Part shown: piece by piece, positions 27,438 through 42,397 of the stretch | Layout: every line of letters starts with the position of its first letter | How positions within the stretch are numbered: position 1 is the stretch's first letter | Assembly (NCBI GenBank): GCA_022577435.1 | Contig: JAKOON010000096.1 | Span: 314,001-378,000, forward strand | Length of the DNA stretch: 64,000 nucleotides | DNA from: Embiotoca jacksoni | Taxonomy: Eukaryota > Chordata > Actinopteri > Embiotocidae | Reading direction: 5' to 3' | Position numbers and translations under genes: made by a program | The notes under the pieces: generated by a model | The model's input: the letters and a program-made list of their open reading frames with translations, nothing else | Databases searched by the model: none | What the model was told of the DNA's origin: nothing

Positions 27438-27593
27438 CTAACTACGATGATGTTGAATCTGTGTCAACGATGGTGGCAGCAGTAGAGTTTCGATACGCAA
27501 CATAAAGTATATGGTGGATGGTAACCATTGTTTAATGACTGCTCCAATATGTTCAAAATAACTCACGGTTTCTGTCCATTAGTATGCAACAAT

Positions 27594-27673
27594 TGGAAAC
27601 AATCCTCAATGAAATCTAGCCAGACACGTATATGTATTCATGCAGTGCATTTTAGTTTAGCAATACCAGGCTA
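27594..27673 (-). mobile_element. short inverted-terminal-repeat element, copy 3 (one end only)
   Basis: Read on the minus strand it starts TAGCCTGGTATTGCTAAAC and includes CATTGAGGATTGTTTCC, matching the left end of the copy at 11175 (TAGCCTGGTATTACCA, CGATTGAGGATTGTTTC). The rest of the element is missing. Confidence 0.55.
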
Positions 27674-27889
27674 GGAAATTCAGAATAAGAACTGTTGCCA
27701 ACTATGAATGTGGTCTGCAAGGCTTACTTATTTATTTGTTTTCATTTTCTGCATAGACGACATTTGGTGCATTTCAAAAGACAACTGCGGTTCTATAACT
27801 AAACATCAAAGCCACAGTAGAGCAATTAACTGTAATTCCCAAGTTATATTTCAGTATAAAATAATTAATCCTTGAATTAGCCAACATTT

Positions 27890-27906
27890 TCCGCCGTCTA
27901 GTGGTG
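27890..27906 (-). promoter_or_regulatory. weak CTCF-like motif
   Basis: Minus strand reads CACCACTAGACGGCGGA, close to the CTCF core CCASYAGRKGGCRS with one or two mismatches. It lies in intron 2, about 0.6 kb from exon 3. Motif match only. Confidence 0.2.
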
Positions 27907-30002
27907 ATATTATTCCTTTTCCACAAAACATATATCCCTTGCCTCAAGTTCCCACTCTAGTAACTATGCTATAACCTTGTTGGCAAATACACTGCAGTTA
28001 ACTTCTCAAGTGCGATGATGTTCAATTATCAGTTATTCCAGGACTCTACATTTTAATATTACATGGTGTATATTGTTTTTGTATGATATAATTTTTGTAA
28101 AGAGTGTGATCAACCAGTTGGTATCACAATTCACTGGATATTGTCAACAAAAGTAGTAAATATATAAGTGCATCCCTGATGCTAAGGCTCAATTTGGGAC
28201 CCCTGGAGCCTTCCATGTTCAATAAGCCCTTAAATACAAAGATATCAAACAATGTACTGGTGATTTTAGTATTTTACCAGCGGTGGTAAGACTGTTTAGG
28301 GATTTCAGTGGGACAAGCGAGATTAAAAATGTAATTCAAATGTTATAACATCCTCGGCTTGACTCATTTAATAGAGACAGGCTTTCCATTTCTCTTCATT
28401 TATGAGATAGAATTGCCCTCTCTACCATGCTTCAGTAAACAGCATCCAAATCTGTCTCCAGCAGCCCCATTCATGCGAGTCAAATTTGTGGGATTTTCAC
28501 CAGTCAAAAATATAGACATGAATACACAACATTCAAAGCCATAGTGCAAAACCGCCATCATTGGAACATCCTCCCACCCACGCACACTGTTCATTTATTT
28601 GTTAAATGCTTGAGCCAGGTTGCCGCGAGTCAATGTGCTATGAATTTCTGAACCCTTGAATCAATTTAATGTTCCTCCACCATGTAAATATTTCAGTACC
28701 AGAGAACATTGGTACTGAAATATCTGTATGTTTCTGTTCAAACATCAGTTTTACAATATTCCTTTCCAATCGAGCAGGTGGACAGGGACGTGAGGGAGAT
28801 TTCTACCTTTGACAGTATTATACATTTCCCCCTGTTTGACACAAGAGGAAAAACGTTAATTAACTATAAAGGATTAGGCCTATGTAATGAGTCGGCTAGA
28901 TGTCTCTTCCTGCTTTTAGTTTTATTAAGCTGTGCTGCAAGTCAATTAGTTAGTGTCAGTTGGTTTAGACGGTGTGGAGAGAGAGAATAATTCACACCCC
29001 TGATGTAATACTGCAAAAACCAGGGGTGTTCACATGCGTTTCCCTTCACCAGTTACCAAATACGATGTTAAATAGCGTGTCATTTTCTAGACTTGATTGA
29101 TTGATTGCTGGCAGGTGGAGGAGGATAATAACAATGATCCCATCTGGTAAAGTGTCCCTGGTTAGCATCAGTACTAACACCACTAAGAAAGAACAGATAA
29201 ACAAAGATATTTTCATAACTGCGGAAACTAGCACTTTTGTTTATCAATTTTTAACCTTGGCTACATTCAATTTCGCTTGCTGTACAAAATTGATGTAACT
29301 GTATTTGTATGAATAAAGGCCTTTGATATTTTGTACTTTCAGGGGTCGAATAGAATTATGTATATTTACTATAGGTTACTGTAATTGAATGCAAATTTGA
29401 GGTATGCTTTACTGTATACATATATATTTGCTTTCCCTTGCAACTATTTTGATAATTACATTTTATTGCTTAGTTCTATCAGTTTGCTATTCTTTTGCTT
29501 TAGCCAAGAACGACTGCGACAAAAACTATAAAACTATATTATCAATTAATAATTTGTATCAATTTAATTTAGAAATAATCAGCAGAATAGATCATGATGA
29601 AAGCAATCATCAGTTGCAGCTGTGTACAAAATAGTTACTATTAAGTTTCACCTCAACCATCTTCAACAGTGAAATGCTGCAGGCTTCTTCTTTTTTTTTT
29701 TTTTAACATGGTGGCATTCCTAAATGATTTGAATACTTCCTCCACCACAGCTTTCAGGTTCAGTAAAACATTTAAAAAGACATTACCAATTATTATCAGT
29801 TAGCATGTTGATTTTTTTTAAGATTATATTTATTACTCATCAAAAGTAATAACAACTTACTCAACAGCACACAAGAGGACTGTGGGTCTTTCAAATTAAT
29901 TTTCAATTTGCAACGTCCAATTATTTTGTAAAGCAGGGTGCACCATTTGTTATATATGCTTGTAGTTATTGCAAATTTTTTGAAAGAGCCCCTTGCTGAA
30001 AC

Positions 30003-30263
30003 GTGATATTACCAGACCCAAATTCAAAGCATGATGATATAGGTCTGGCTACACTCCACCATGGATTGTAGCCAGTTGTTGCAACCTAATGGGTGTAGCA
30101 GCCTTTAACCAAATGGCAACCACTGCCGACACTGTTGAAACTATATTTAGAAACAAACACTTGACTTCAAAGTTATCGCTCTTAGTCATCCCCACTGGTT
30201 GCTGATTGGTCCCCCCTTCAGAAAGGCTGAGAAAACTTTCATGCGAACAAGGTTTCCAGACTA
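30003..30263 (+). mobile_element. short inverted-terminal-repeat element, copy 2
   Basis: Shares with the copy at 11175 the words GATATTACCAGACCCAAATTC, AGCCTTTAACCAAATGGCAA, CACTGGTTGCTGATTGG and GGCTGAGAAAAC, and ends GGTTTCCAGACTA. The left terminus is eroded. The ORFs at 30049-30279 and 30199-30393 overlap it and are not genes. Confidence 0.6.
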
Positions 30264-33200
30264 TAATCACAGTGAACACTTTATCGTCTCAATAGTTGGG
30301 ACGAGTCAGGCTACCCTGTTTGGAACAAAACCAGAGATGACAAGAGGACTGGACACTTGGCCACCAGGACATCCTGGGAATTTAAATGACTAATGGCAGC
30401 TGATACAGAAATAAAGTTTAAAACCTCCCAAAGACTGGCAATGTTTCTTCAAATTCCTGTTTTTGTACAATCAACAATCGAATCAAAAAAGATTCTCAAT
30501 TTACAAATACTTTGAATGGAGAAGAGCAACATAGGCTCACATTTAAGAAACTGGAACCAGTAATGGACCATTTATTGGTTTAAAAAAAGGTTGTCGATCT
30601 ATTTTCTGCAAATACAGAAAAAGTTTGTGGGCTAAATAAAAAAATAAATAAACATAGGAAAAATGTATTTGATAAAGATGCACAGATGTGATACAAATGT
30701 CTGGCACCTCACTGTAATTGAATAGTAAAATAAAATGACATGCTATGTTGTTAGAATGATGTTAAAGGCTGCATCCATTTTTTGACATATTTAACCCTCT
30801 TATTCAATTATACATACTGTATATTACTGCTAACACTTTTCAAAGCATGCAGGTTTTTTTTTACTGCCTTCTCGATGGATTTCTATATGTTTCACTAGAG
30901 TATGACCTTAAAGAAGCTTCCTCCATAGTAGCATACATCACATCTTGTTTTCAATGCAAACTTATGTTAATTCAAAGTAAGGCTGCAATAATAGCCCTGA
31001 TTGCAGTGACACTGCTGCTCCCTCACTCTTGCTTGCCCACTCACTCACTCTGCTAGCTTAACATAGCCAGTTATCTGTTTGCCTGGGCTGCAGCTCAGCT
31101 GCTGGCTGCTGCCTGTCAAACACATTCCAAGTCACGACCAGCTCTGTCTCTCTCTCTCTGTCTGCTGAACCAAAGCACTGTCCCCAGAGGTGATTTTACA
31201 TTGACTTATGACACTAAAAATACCCCAAAACTCTGAGCTGTGTGGTAATTTGCTTCAATCCAATAATTCTACATTCAGAGGAGGTCAGAAAACATGTTTA
31301 GAGTATTTGTACATAGGGGAATGTCTGCACACACATTTAGGCACACCTCACTGTTGGATTGTAAGAAAAATTGTCAGCCATTGACAATGAATGATGCCGT
31401 TGTCCATCCGCCCAGCCCTGGTGTGGACATTAAATCTGTTGTATGGTCTACAAAATGTCACGTTGCCATGACAAATGTCATGTTTCCTGAACCCAAATAT
31501 GAAACATTTGAATTCCTTTTTCTAAGCCCAGACGTTTAAAATTTACACACACGACACAAAGTTAACTTATCAATCCAAATCAGTACAAAAACACACAAGT
31601 AAAACAATACATATAAACCAGAGAAGCACCAACAGCAGAAAGAAGTTTGCAACCTGATCTCTGGATGTTGTTGTCTGAATGTTCATGTTTTGTGTTTCAT
31701 GCCAAAATGGAAATGATCTGACACCAACAGATGTAAGAAATGAATATATCTGTTTGATATATCAATCTAAAAGCATACCAATGTAATGTAAGACCCTCTA
31801 AACAGATCACACTTCAGAAACACTGAGGCAGTATATGTGGTAGTGTGTTGATGAAGTCTGCTCTCTAGTAAGAGCTGAACTCATTTCAGCACTGGCAAAT
31901 ACCAGGGAGAATATACACCTGTCATGTTTTCCTGTGAAACTACCTTTGTCTTGTGGCTCCAGAGTGAGAAGAATCTCAATCAGAAGGGATGAGAGGGAAT
32001 TGAAAGAGTGCAAGGAAAAAAAAAAAATCAAAAACAGCGACATGAACACTGGGGTGATATGTATTCACACCCATGCCAAACAAAGATAGACGCTCCATTG
32101 GGCAAAAATGTTTTAAACTGAGCAACAGAGAGAGAAGATTGCGTCTCTTCATGTTAAGTGAATGCCAAAATGTTGCTTTCTGACATATTTCCCTAAATAA
32201 GGACTATTGTAATAAGAGTGACATCACTACATACAAATCTTTGGGAAATAAAGCCTCCGCCTTTATGTGCATGGTTTAGCGGATTGTTGAATATTTTTTC
32301 CAACTTAACCTAATGTTTCCAAAGAAGAAATCAGTGCATCACTTGATTTAAATAATTTGCACCATACAAACTTGTTCTAACCTAGAGACTTGTTCTCACT
32401 ACATATTTGCGTCCTGCAACAGCCACGTGACAATAAGCTAAATGAGCTAAGCGGTAGAAATATATACATATTATTAAAAAAAGATAATACAGTTGTAGAA
32501 AGATACAGTATATCTGGTGAGACACAAACACTGTTTAACAATGATGCCAACTTTTCACACCAATAACAATAACATAATATACCTCAAATTACAATATTAG
32601 ACTTGAGTTTGCATAATTCTATATTCCCCATTCATTCTAAACTTCATAATTACTACTGACTCCATAGTACACAAACTTTGCTGTTTGGTATGCAGGGAAA
32701 CAAAATAAATGCATATGTTTTTGTCTTTTAAAAACAAAAATATATGTAGTTATGCGTAATTGCAAAACTTTGCCTTGTATAAACTGTAAAACACATTATT
32801 ATAGGATCAAATTTAAAATATGTCCGTTATGACAAGTGCAACATATCTATATTAAACAAAAATGAACCACTAAAGCCACCAGTGAAATTTAGGCTTTTAA
32901 AATGCACACATATACAGTATACCACCATTCTGTCCAAGATGACACTTTGTTGAAATTAACTTTATCGGAATTGTCACCGGACAAAACTGACCCACAGATT
33001 AACTCTTCAGACAATAACTTTTTGGATCAAAGGGTGTACTGAACCAAGGATCTCATCCTGTATACACAAACGATCCCACCCCCTCTACTTATGTAAAAAT
33101 GAAACACAGTAAAACTTATTTACAAAGACAACAGTTCAGCTTTGGTGTTTGAAACCGTAAAAAGTATGATTCTTGGAAGGTATCCTATATTCTTGGAATG

Positions 33201-36200
33201 CTACTCTGACTTCCTCAAACCTGTCACATCCGCTGTTTGAAAGCTCAGACTAGTTACAACAAAAGTCCTAACTGAGTAAATATTAACACTTCGCTAGATT
33301 CATACAAGTCACGCCACATAAATTTGTTCCTATGTATCAATTCATTGCTAAATATTTAAACCAGCTAACTGATAGGTATATGGCTAATTTAGCTACATGA
33401 CAAAGCTAACATCAATTGCCCATTTAGAGTAAGGAGTAAAATATATCAAATTATAGAGCATGGCGGACATACTCAAAGTGACATTTGACTAAAGTGCAGT
33501 TTAGTAACAATGTAAATTAAAAAGCTTTATAATACTATAATATTCACAAAAATAACACAATAGAACTCAACTTACAAAATGTCACTTAAATTGTGTTACA
33601 CAAGTGATGGAAAATCTCAATTATCTAAACTCAGTTGGTAATTTATCTGAGTAAGGCACATTTTTCTACATAGTGGCAGTTAAGTACAATACAATTTATA
33701 ACCATAATTATATAATTATTTTCCCTTCTAAAATGTAGCTATGTTGTAGCTTGTAATTCTACATTGATGTGTATATCTTTACACGGTTAATTGCCTTTAA
33801 CAGTGTAACAAAGGTTTCATGTCATTTGGTAAATTACTATTTGGAAACTAGCTTGTACTGACTAAACTTAGAAATGAAACAAAAACGTAGGAAAGGATTT
33901 ATGGAGCTGGTTCAACCACTCCAGGAGTTTAGACTTTCATTCAGTGGCCATAATAAGAAATACAACCAAAGAAGCCTGGTCAGAGTGGACGGTGCAGGAA
34001 CTTTAATCAACGAGAAAGTGAAAAAAGCAGGAGGGAGAAGATTGCTGTGGAGGGAAGCAAGACCTCCATTCAATGCTAATCAGCTTTGGAGGAGACCAAC
34101 AATTCTCTCACTGTCTGAGCACTCATATATCCAAATCTGAAAGTCAAAATTTGAACATGGGCCTCTGTGAATGTTGATAGGAATGGCTGACAAAGGAAGA
34201 GTGGGGGTGAGGTAACACAAGAGGCAGAGCGACAGATTGCATTCCCGTTAGCCACGAACATTACAGTGACAAAACGAAACCAGTTTCACAGTGACGACCC
34301 CTACACGATGGCACACACAGTATGACTTACATCTTAGAACCTTACTGCCATGAATGCGAGTCTGCAGGGAAAACCGCAATTTTATTTGTTGTTTCTCTCG
34401 CCATCTTCACCCACCCACACACACGCACACCCACACACAAACACACTCTTGAGCAAGCACACACAGAACAACAACAAAATAAACAAATCTGCCTTCTTTC
34501 ACCTCCCCTTTCCCTCTATATATATATGAGTCTGCAGGTGGTATAACATACTTCTTGGCAGCTGCAGTGATGGACCGCAGCTGTCCGCGTGTAATATCTG
34601 TGAACAGCTGAGTGTACTGACTCGGGATTGTGTCTGGATAATAAGCACCTCTTAACAGCAATTTGAGCCTGTCAAAACCATCAAAACTGGCTTTTTAAGT
34701 TTTATGGTTTGGCTGTTTCCTCAGTGTCGCTTGACGATGACATGAGCATGACAGCATGAATATTTTTTCTAGCCCTTTTTTCTGGGAATTTGTGTGTTTT
34801 AGCACAAGTAAGGAATTTGGCTCCACAGATTAAAACATTAACACAAATTTGAATAAAAACCACCTCCTCACATCTCTTTCATGGTGTACTACAGGGGTCA
34901 ATCCCAGGTCCTTTGTTATCCTCTAGCATTCATGCTGCCTCTGAAGACACAATATAATACACTGTGCAGTCATTGACGTATTAGCATGCCTGGTTAACTT
35001 GTTAGTTACAGCAGTAACTTAGCATTGCATTAAACAAAGTGTTTGCATATCATCGGTTAACTATACTATAAGTATGTATGGAACTACAGGTTGATGTTAT
35101 AAAACACCTGAGTCTGGATTGATAGGTTGAGTTAATGGGATCTGGTACAACACTAGTTGGTAACTGCTGTCACTGAGTTTTGGGTAACATTTGTGTTTCT
35201 GATTTTGGAATGTTATACCAGAATTACATCCGGTCAATTCATCCATCTGTTCATATAATAATGTACTTTAATACAAGGGATACCCACCCACAGAAAGACA
35301 ATGCAAGCCCTTAATTTCCATGTCTTCTACAAGAATAATCAGCTGATAAAGATGTTGAGTTTTTGCCTTCGGAGTTGTAAATTGCACCTCATTTTCCAAC
35401 AATTCTGCTGGAGATGGTAAAAATTCAGCCAGAGACACATTTTCCTGCCAACTCAAGGAGTTAATAATAGCTTGAGAAAGCGTGACAGACATAGCAACAG
35501 TATCTAAGGTGGGTGGGTTTGGTCCTCCACAATCTTTTAATGACTGTAAATTAAACAGAATTAGAACTACTCCTGTTCAGTACCTGAGATCTGAGATGTT
35601 AAAAGTATTAAAGTCTAGTCTGGGCGCTTTGTCTAAATGGGGAGCATGTAATGGTGTAATTTTTTGACTGAGCGCTGATGTGATGCTCAGGTCACAAAAA
35701 TAATGCAGTCTTGTTTTACCCAGCTGAAGCGTATCACCAACATCAGGTCACAATCTGGATGAGGTCATGCATGCTTTTAACTCTACCATGCCGGACTATT
35801 GTTATGCACTTTATTCTGGCCATAGCAGGCATTTAGACTTATGACCTCAGTATTTGTAAACTCTTTGCTACAGCACTGGCTGTTCTGTTCAGGTCAATCT
35901 CTGGGACAAAATGCTGGTTTGGCTTGAAGTGACATTTGCTAATTTTTCCTGACAACATTTGATTAACCTTTGCACTGAGACAGCAGCTTCAACGGTTATA
36001 TGTACTCTCTACCTTTTTACTGACTCACCTGTCCACTCTTCTGTCTACTGGGGGGAAGCTTGTGCTGTCTGCCAATCACTGTAGCAGTGAGTCAGGATTC
36101 AGCGATGTATAAGGACAGTGAGAAAGATGAGATGATATAGCTCAGGAGGAAAGGATGAAGAGGCATGTCGTGTTTCCTATCAAGCCTCTCCCAGATGCAG

Positions 36201-38044
36201 GTACAACCCTGACTGGATTGTAAGAGGGCAGTTTGTCACCGACTGTCCAGCAGGCTATTTTCTTCAGAGAAGAGTAGGCGGGGGTGGGGGAGGGGGCAGT
36301 CTCACAGTCTAAACACAGGCTTCCTATGACGGAGACCACGGCTCCAAATGCCCCTCTCTCCTCCTCTGTCCCACATCAAAAAGCCACTAAGTCATTATAC
36401 TAAATTACTGCTCTATAACTTCTGGGGCGCGGACACCCCCAGAAGATATCCATCACATGGCAGTAGAGCATGTCAGACACTCCCGCCCCCATAGATTTTC
36501 CCAATCGGGATGACTGTTAAGCGGGCCGGCTTGTCACACAGGTGGAGATGACAGAGGAGTCAATGACACGAGGGGGAGGTCTCGCCGCAGTTGAGTGATC
36601 CAAGCTTAATACAAATAGATGAGGGGAGTGAAAGTGAGGATGAAAAATGGGGAGCCCAAAACAAAATGTTAATATCCAAATCAATATTTGGGTGATAACT
36701 CTTCACATAAAGTCCAACCTTGTTTCTGCAAACACAAGGGATATTTTTCCAATTCCACAGTGCCACCTACATGTGTCTGCATGGCTAATTGCAGCTGTTT
36801 ACTATACACTGTTTTAGCTGGAGGTGAGCTTCACCCTGCTGCAATGAGGCTACATACAGAAGTAATGAATCCTGAAAGACAGTATCATTATCCAGTCTGC
36901 AGGGTGAGACTTACTTATTGCTCTCAGGCAAAGCATTCAACTGCAGCTAATGAAAACTAACAAGCTCAGGAACTCATTCTTCTTTGCCGTTGAATCACAT
37001 TTAAAGGTGCTGAAAAACTGTTTTCTCATTGAGCTTCTTACCACAAAAAAAAGGCTCCGACATAACTTTCAAATTTTCTGCCAAAATTGGTTTGAGTATT
37101 TTGTAGGAAAGATATGTGTTTTTCTAGGTATGTTTTAACCCACAGAGTTAGAGTTAAGTCCATACTCAACAATAGTAAGTGGTGGTGTGTCCTTCACCAA
37201 AATGGGAGTTAGATTAGAGCCAGGTAAAAAGTGTACCAAATTTCACAGCAACCTGTCCATAAATTTTTTTTTTTTTAAACTGGAGAAAAGGCATAGCCTC
37301 ATCAAAGTCATCATTGTAGGGGTTTTAATAACTAATATTTAGTAATTTACTCATAAATAATTTTATCAATTACAAATCAGTAATGTAGAAGATGAGGGAC
37401 TTGCAGTGCAGAAAATTCATATTTTCAGTAAAATATTTGCTGCAGTTGCAGGTTTTGGTGGTTCATAAGTTACGGTCATTTTGCTTACTGGATTTTCTTT
37501 ACCCGCTGATTTACCATTTTGATTAGATGGAAGCAAAACATTTTCAAGAGAGGCTGATTACATTTCATCATTCTTCAAAGTGTCTTTTGTGTTCATAGAG
37601 CCTTCCAGTTCTTCAGGGAAAAAGTCCCAAAACTTGTCTTGGGCTTATGGAGTTAAGATACTTTAATTGGAAGCACAAATATCAACTGTCAAGGAATCAC
37701 TCTAGCCAGTAGGCTTGATTATCCGAGGACCATGAATGTCTCAAACATTATTTCAATCCCTCCTAAAACTTTAAGTCAGGACCAAAATGGCCGACCAACC
37801 AACCCAGTTGGTTGAGAGATTGCCATTCCTAAAGCTGAAACACTTACACGGCAAAAAATTTAAATGAAAACAATTTAACAGAAGAATTATCTTTTATCTT
37901 GTCTGACTATCTGATTTGTTGTAACATGTTGCAAAACCAATGTCATTTCACTTGGTTAAACCTGTATCATAATATAACATAACAGAAAACTTACTGAACT
38001 GAATACAGGTCGGGTGAAAATTTGCCATATTTTTATCTAATTTG

Positions 38045-38285
38045 ACAAATTATAAATTGTTTGAAAACACAAAACCTTACAGTTAAGATACCACAGCACC
38101 AATCACCGTATCGTAATATTGTATTAAGTGCATACACAGCAAAATGGCTGTTCTTACCTTTTTTTTTATCCTCTATATAGACTTGTTTAATTGCTATGTG
38201 CTGTGCACTGTTTTCACTGTCAGAGTCCAACAAACAAAATGCTTCCATGCTTTTATTCTTTTTTAGTAGGGGGGTGAATGCTGAA
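38045..38285 (-). repeat. unnamed interspersed repeat, copy A
   Basis: On the minus strand it shares an ordered series of words with 42160-42397 (plus strand): ACTAAAAA, GCACAGCACA, ATTAAACAAGTCTATA versus ATTCAACAACTATACA, TGCTGTGGTATTAA versus TGCTGTGGTATCTTAA, and TTTTCAAACAATTTAT versus CTTTCAAACAGTTTAT. The 127-codon ORF at 38033-38416 runs through it, but translations of the two copies are only weakly alike, so protein coding is doubtful. Confidence 0.6.
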
Positions 38286-41200
38286 GGGTTTAGAGCTACG
38301 ATACTACAAATCAGCGGCAACATTATCCGGGAATTTGAGTAGGAGTCTGGCAGGGCTTGAAACACATTTTCTGGAATTGCCCTGAGGTGTGAAACAGCAA
38401 ATCTGGTCATTTGCATTTTTCAATCCCTCTCCCTCCAGAAGAAAGCCTGCAAAGTATGTTGCTACTGCTTTTCTGCAGCAAATATATCTTTCAAAAGATC
38501 ATACTTTATTATTAGGTACATGGATGATGTAGTTACAGTAAAAGTGCCAGTGTCATGTCACACTACAGTGTTCATACTGTATGTTTAAGTCTTTCTTTGC
38601 CTTTCTCCAGTGGCATGGATTTAATGTTGTAACAATCTAATAAGGCAGCTTCACTGTCTGTTGAAGAGGAGCAGTGTTAGAACTAGGCTGCATGATTAAA
38701 TTTATTTTTAGGTGAGTGAGCTGTCGGCATTTGTGTGTGTAGACTTATTAAACACAGCCATGTAAAATAAAAATACTTCTGCTTACTACCAATTGAAATG
38801 TTTGACTTTTTCAACATATTTTAATAAGAAAACATCTACGTGTTTTAGACATTAAATCTGCAGTATTTTGGTAAGTAATAATTATTTTTTAAATTAAAAA
38901 AAAAAAAAAGACAGATCAATCGCATGGGAAAAATTATGATTCCCTAGATTTATCTTGCCTGTTAAATCTGTAAAGGTAGAGTCAGGGGTTTCAGATTAGG
39001 TGTTAATGATTAGACACTCCTCAGTAAGGAACAGGTAGAATCTGTCTTAATTAAACTTGTAACAGTGACGGTGTGCTGTTCTCCTTGATGTTGAAGTGTA
39101 TGGTAGCATCATGCTAAGATCTAAACACCTCTATAATTTTACCTAAGCTATAACACTTTTCAAGGATCCACTTCAAATAAGTAGAAATATGCAAGAAACA
39201 AACTCTTTGTACAGAGCCACTGCTGCCAATTCCATACGTGGATATATTTAATCTCACATACTATCATATACTGTATCTATGTCAAATATGTTGAAGTCAA
39301 GCGTCTGTGCAGAATCATGTTTCTGTGTTTTCCCGTTGACTCTCGCACAAAGGTCTGTTACATCAGAGAGTTAATTAAATCACTGGAGATCCTGATTTTT
39401 AATAATACATTACAGTAAGTGTCAGTTTTTTTGCTGAACAGCAGTTTATTGAGTTTTTGCAGAGGTCTTATGGTTTTCAACAAAATTCTGAATAAAGAAT
39501 GGATGTGGTGGAAAAAAGGCTCGAGGATGCTTAAACTGAAGAAGAAAGTGTTTTGCAGTGCCTCTGCCACATCATAACAGTAAAGAGAGTGCAGGGACCA
39601 TTTCTCATTAGATTCAGCCTCTGATCTGATCAAATGCCTTTTAATGTTTTGAAATTTTCCCCAAGTGATTATTATTTGCCGTGACTGTCACAGAAAACCT
39701 ACATCTGTCAACACGACTTCTGGAATAACATAACAGAAAACATTGCTGTCATTCTCTCATCTTTGATGCAAACAGCTTCACAAGCAATTTCTGACTTCCA
39801 GTGCACAAAAATACCATAAAAGACTAAAACACAGTCAAAGGAAAAACACGGTTCACAAAACTTTTACCTTTTTTTTATTGATCCATTAAAAATGAAAGAC
39901 ATCACAGCTCTTTGATGCTATATTTAGAGCTGTTAAGAGGGGCCCGTTTGAGACCCCACTTCCTGCTGAAGGTTCCATTAAAAATGGATTACCCCCTCCT
40001 ATACACACCTGCTCATCGACTCTCATCGGTACAAGTACCTCTCCTCCCAGTCAACATTCACACATTCAAACAATTGGCAGCGCTAATGAGAGGCTGAAAT
40101 AAAGAAGGTAGCACAATTGGGCATGTTCTCATCAATTACTGTTTTACTTTATTGGGAATTGTAAATTATTAAAACAGTGCACGTATCATTCAATCATGAT
40201 TTGTTGGTTTGAAAACAAATCTCTGTCTGTATATATCTATCTAGCGTATTGAACCTAAAGGCTATGCGGCTCTGTTTCATCCTGACTTTGCACTCTCCAC
40301 CTCCGTTGAAGAGATTCTCAGAAACGACGACATGCACAAAAGTGTATATTATGGCGCCTCGGGCAAACTCCCTGGAGTTTTTCAAAGAAGATGTGATTTT
40401 TGTATGATTACAATTTTATTTTCAAATCGAACTGACAGTAAACATGGAAAATAGCTGCCTAGAACAGTCATTTTGCAAGCTGCAGAGTAACTTGCAAAAC
40501 CTGTAGTCTCTTCATCATGCAGCCATTAAAGGTTCATGTTGTGTATATTGTTTTCTTCGACGGAACAGAGCATACCCAAACCATTTTATCTCTTCTACCT
40601 GTGAATTTGCAAGGTGACAAAGTCAACCGACAAGTCTGCAGTTTACCAAATGGCTTTTTGAGGCAGCTAATTTCTGTGTTTACTTGTTGGTCTTGAAAAC
40701 AAACCTTTAAGCAAACATTTAAAATGATTGATGTAGACATAATTTTATTTTTTTTAAGCTTACCAGAGACTAGTGCTGGTTGCCCATCACATCCAACCCA
40801 ACCAACAAAAGTTTTTGCGAGAATTTGTTTGGACTCCAAAAAATGTAATTTTCAGTTCTTAGATTTTTTTTTTCTTACAAACCTAGTGTGAGAAATAACT
40901 TCCCAAAACTATTTTTATACTTGCGTAAAAAAGACACAAAAGTACCTCCATATCATCTCTCTTCTACTCTAAAGCCCAAACATGAGGATGCTGATCTAGC
41001 AAAATACAGACCAGAAGCCTCCAGCAGCAGCATCAAATCCCAATTAAACCCCACAACACATCAATGAGGAATCATACAGCTACCTTATTAATCTCATGTA
41101 ATATGTTTGAGGGATATGTGATGAGAAACTCAGGTTACCCCGAGTGTTGATTAGAATTCTCTCATATTTTTTCTGCATGCAAGTATAAATCTAAGTTAAA

Positions 41201-42159
41201 CCATATATTATACTCTGCTCTGAATTTAAATATGTCAGCAGCATTAGCTCTGAGATGCACCAATCTCTTTGAAGAGTATGACGGTATATGAGGCGATGCT
41301 GCATGTGTCTACTCGTATCTCTCACCTGCCTGCTTGTTTGTCATGACCACGAACATCTATACGGCACGTGTATATCGCTGCGCACACACGAACACACGTG
41401 TTCAAGGCCTTTCATTTATTCCAGCCATTCAGACACCCTGAGTCTGACCACACAAATTCTTTCCCATGCACTGTATTTTCAAGCATGGGAGAAGACACAC
41501 ATGCTCACATACAAACAACAAAGCTGGGTAATCTGAGTCGAGATAGGTAGCAGTGTGGTGGTTGGGAATACACGTGACTCTCCTGTAACGCAAAAGGGAT
41601 GACAATGAGGCTGTGAAGCAGATTATCTGGTGTGTCTACTTATTTGTGTGGCGGATGCTGGAATCAGCACCTCTGCAGGGAATTTGTGTTCATCTTAAGA
41701 TTTTCTAAAAATGGATGAGTTAAGGAATAAAGTGTGATCAAAGGAAACGTCTGAAGCTTGGGAAGAAACAGTCAAAACTTTGGCCCTCTTTTGATTGGAT
41801 GGGTGGATGGAGAGTCGGGGGGAGACACAATTCACTAAATAATGTAGAGGAAGAAATGTTGTTTTGTTTTGTTTTTTCTGTACAATTACAATGATGCTAC
41901 TTAAACCAGACGGGACCTGAATGGGTTCTCAGTAGGTCTGAGATTCTGTATTTGATTATCGTCAGCTTGCAAGTGAGTCGCCTTGTATACTTGTTATGAT
42001 GTGATTTTAAAGAGTTAATTCTTAATTTAAATCATCTTCACAAAAGACCAAAAGGGATTAGGTTTAGACGGGTTTGGGACAAATCCGTTAAATATTCTGA
42101 AGTCGACGAAACAACTGCAAAATGCTATTCTTGCAGGAGAGTGCTCACAACAAATGGGA

Positions 42160-42397
42160 TGGGCGTCTGCCCCCTTTTTCACTAAAAATGACTAAAAGCA
42201 AAGAAACATTTAGTTTGTGTAACTCTAATGGTAAAAAAAGAGCACAGCACACAGTGATTCAACAACTATACACTCCTATAGATGACAGAGAAGGTTCTTA
42301 CAAATTAAAGAACAATTGCTGCTGTGGTATTAATGGCTTACACTGTTTGAATTGTGAGGCATTGTGCTTTCAAACAGTTTATCAAATTTGATTCAGA
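42160..42397 (+). repeat. unnamed interspersed repeat, copy B
   Basis: Inverted partner of copy A, about 3.9 kb away in intron 2. Similarity runs over about 230 bases with many substitutions and small gaps. The ORF at 42122-42391 is probably incidental. Confidence 0.6.

Noticed and set aside
38033..38416. 127-codon minus-strand ORF in intron 2
   Set aside because: Lies in a dispersed repeat; the related copy at 42160 does not preserve the protein convincingly.
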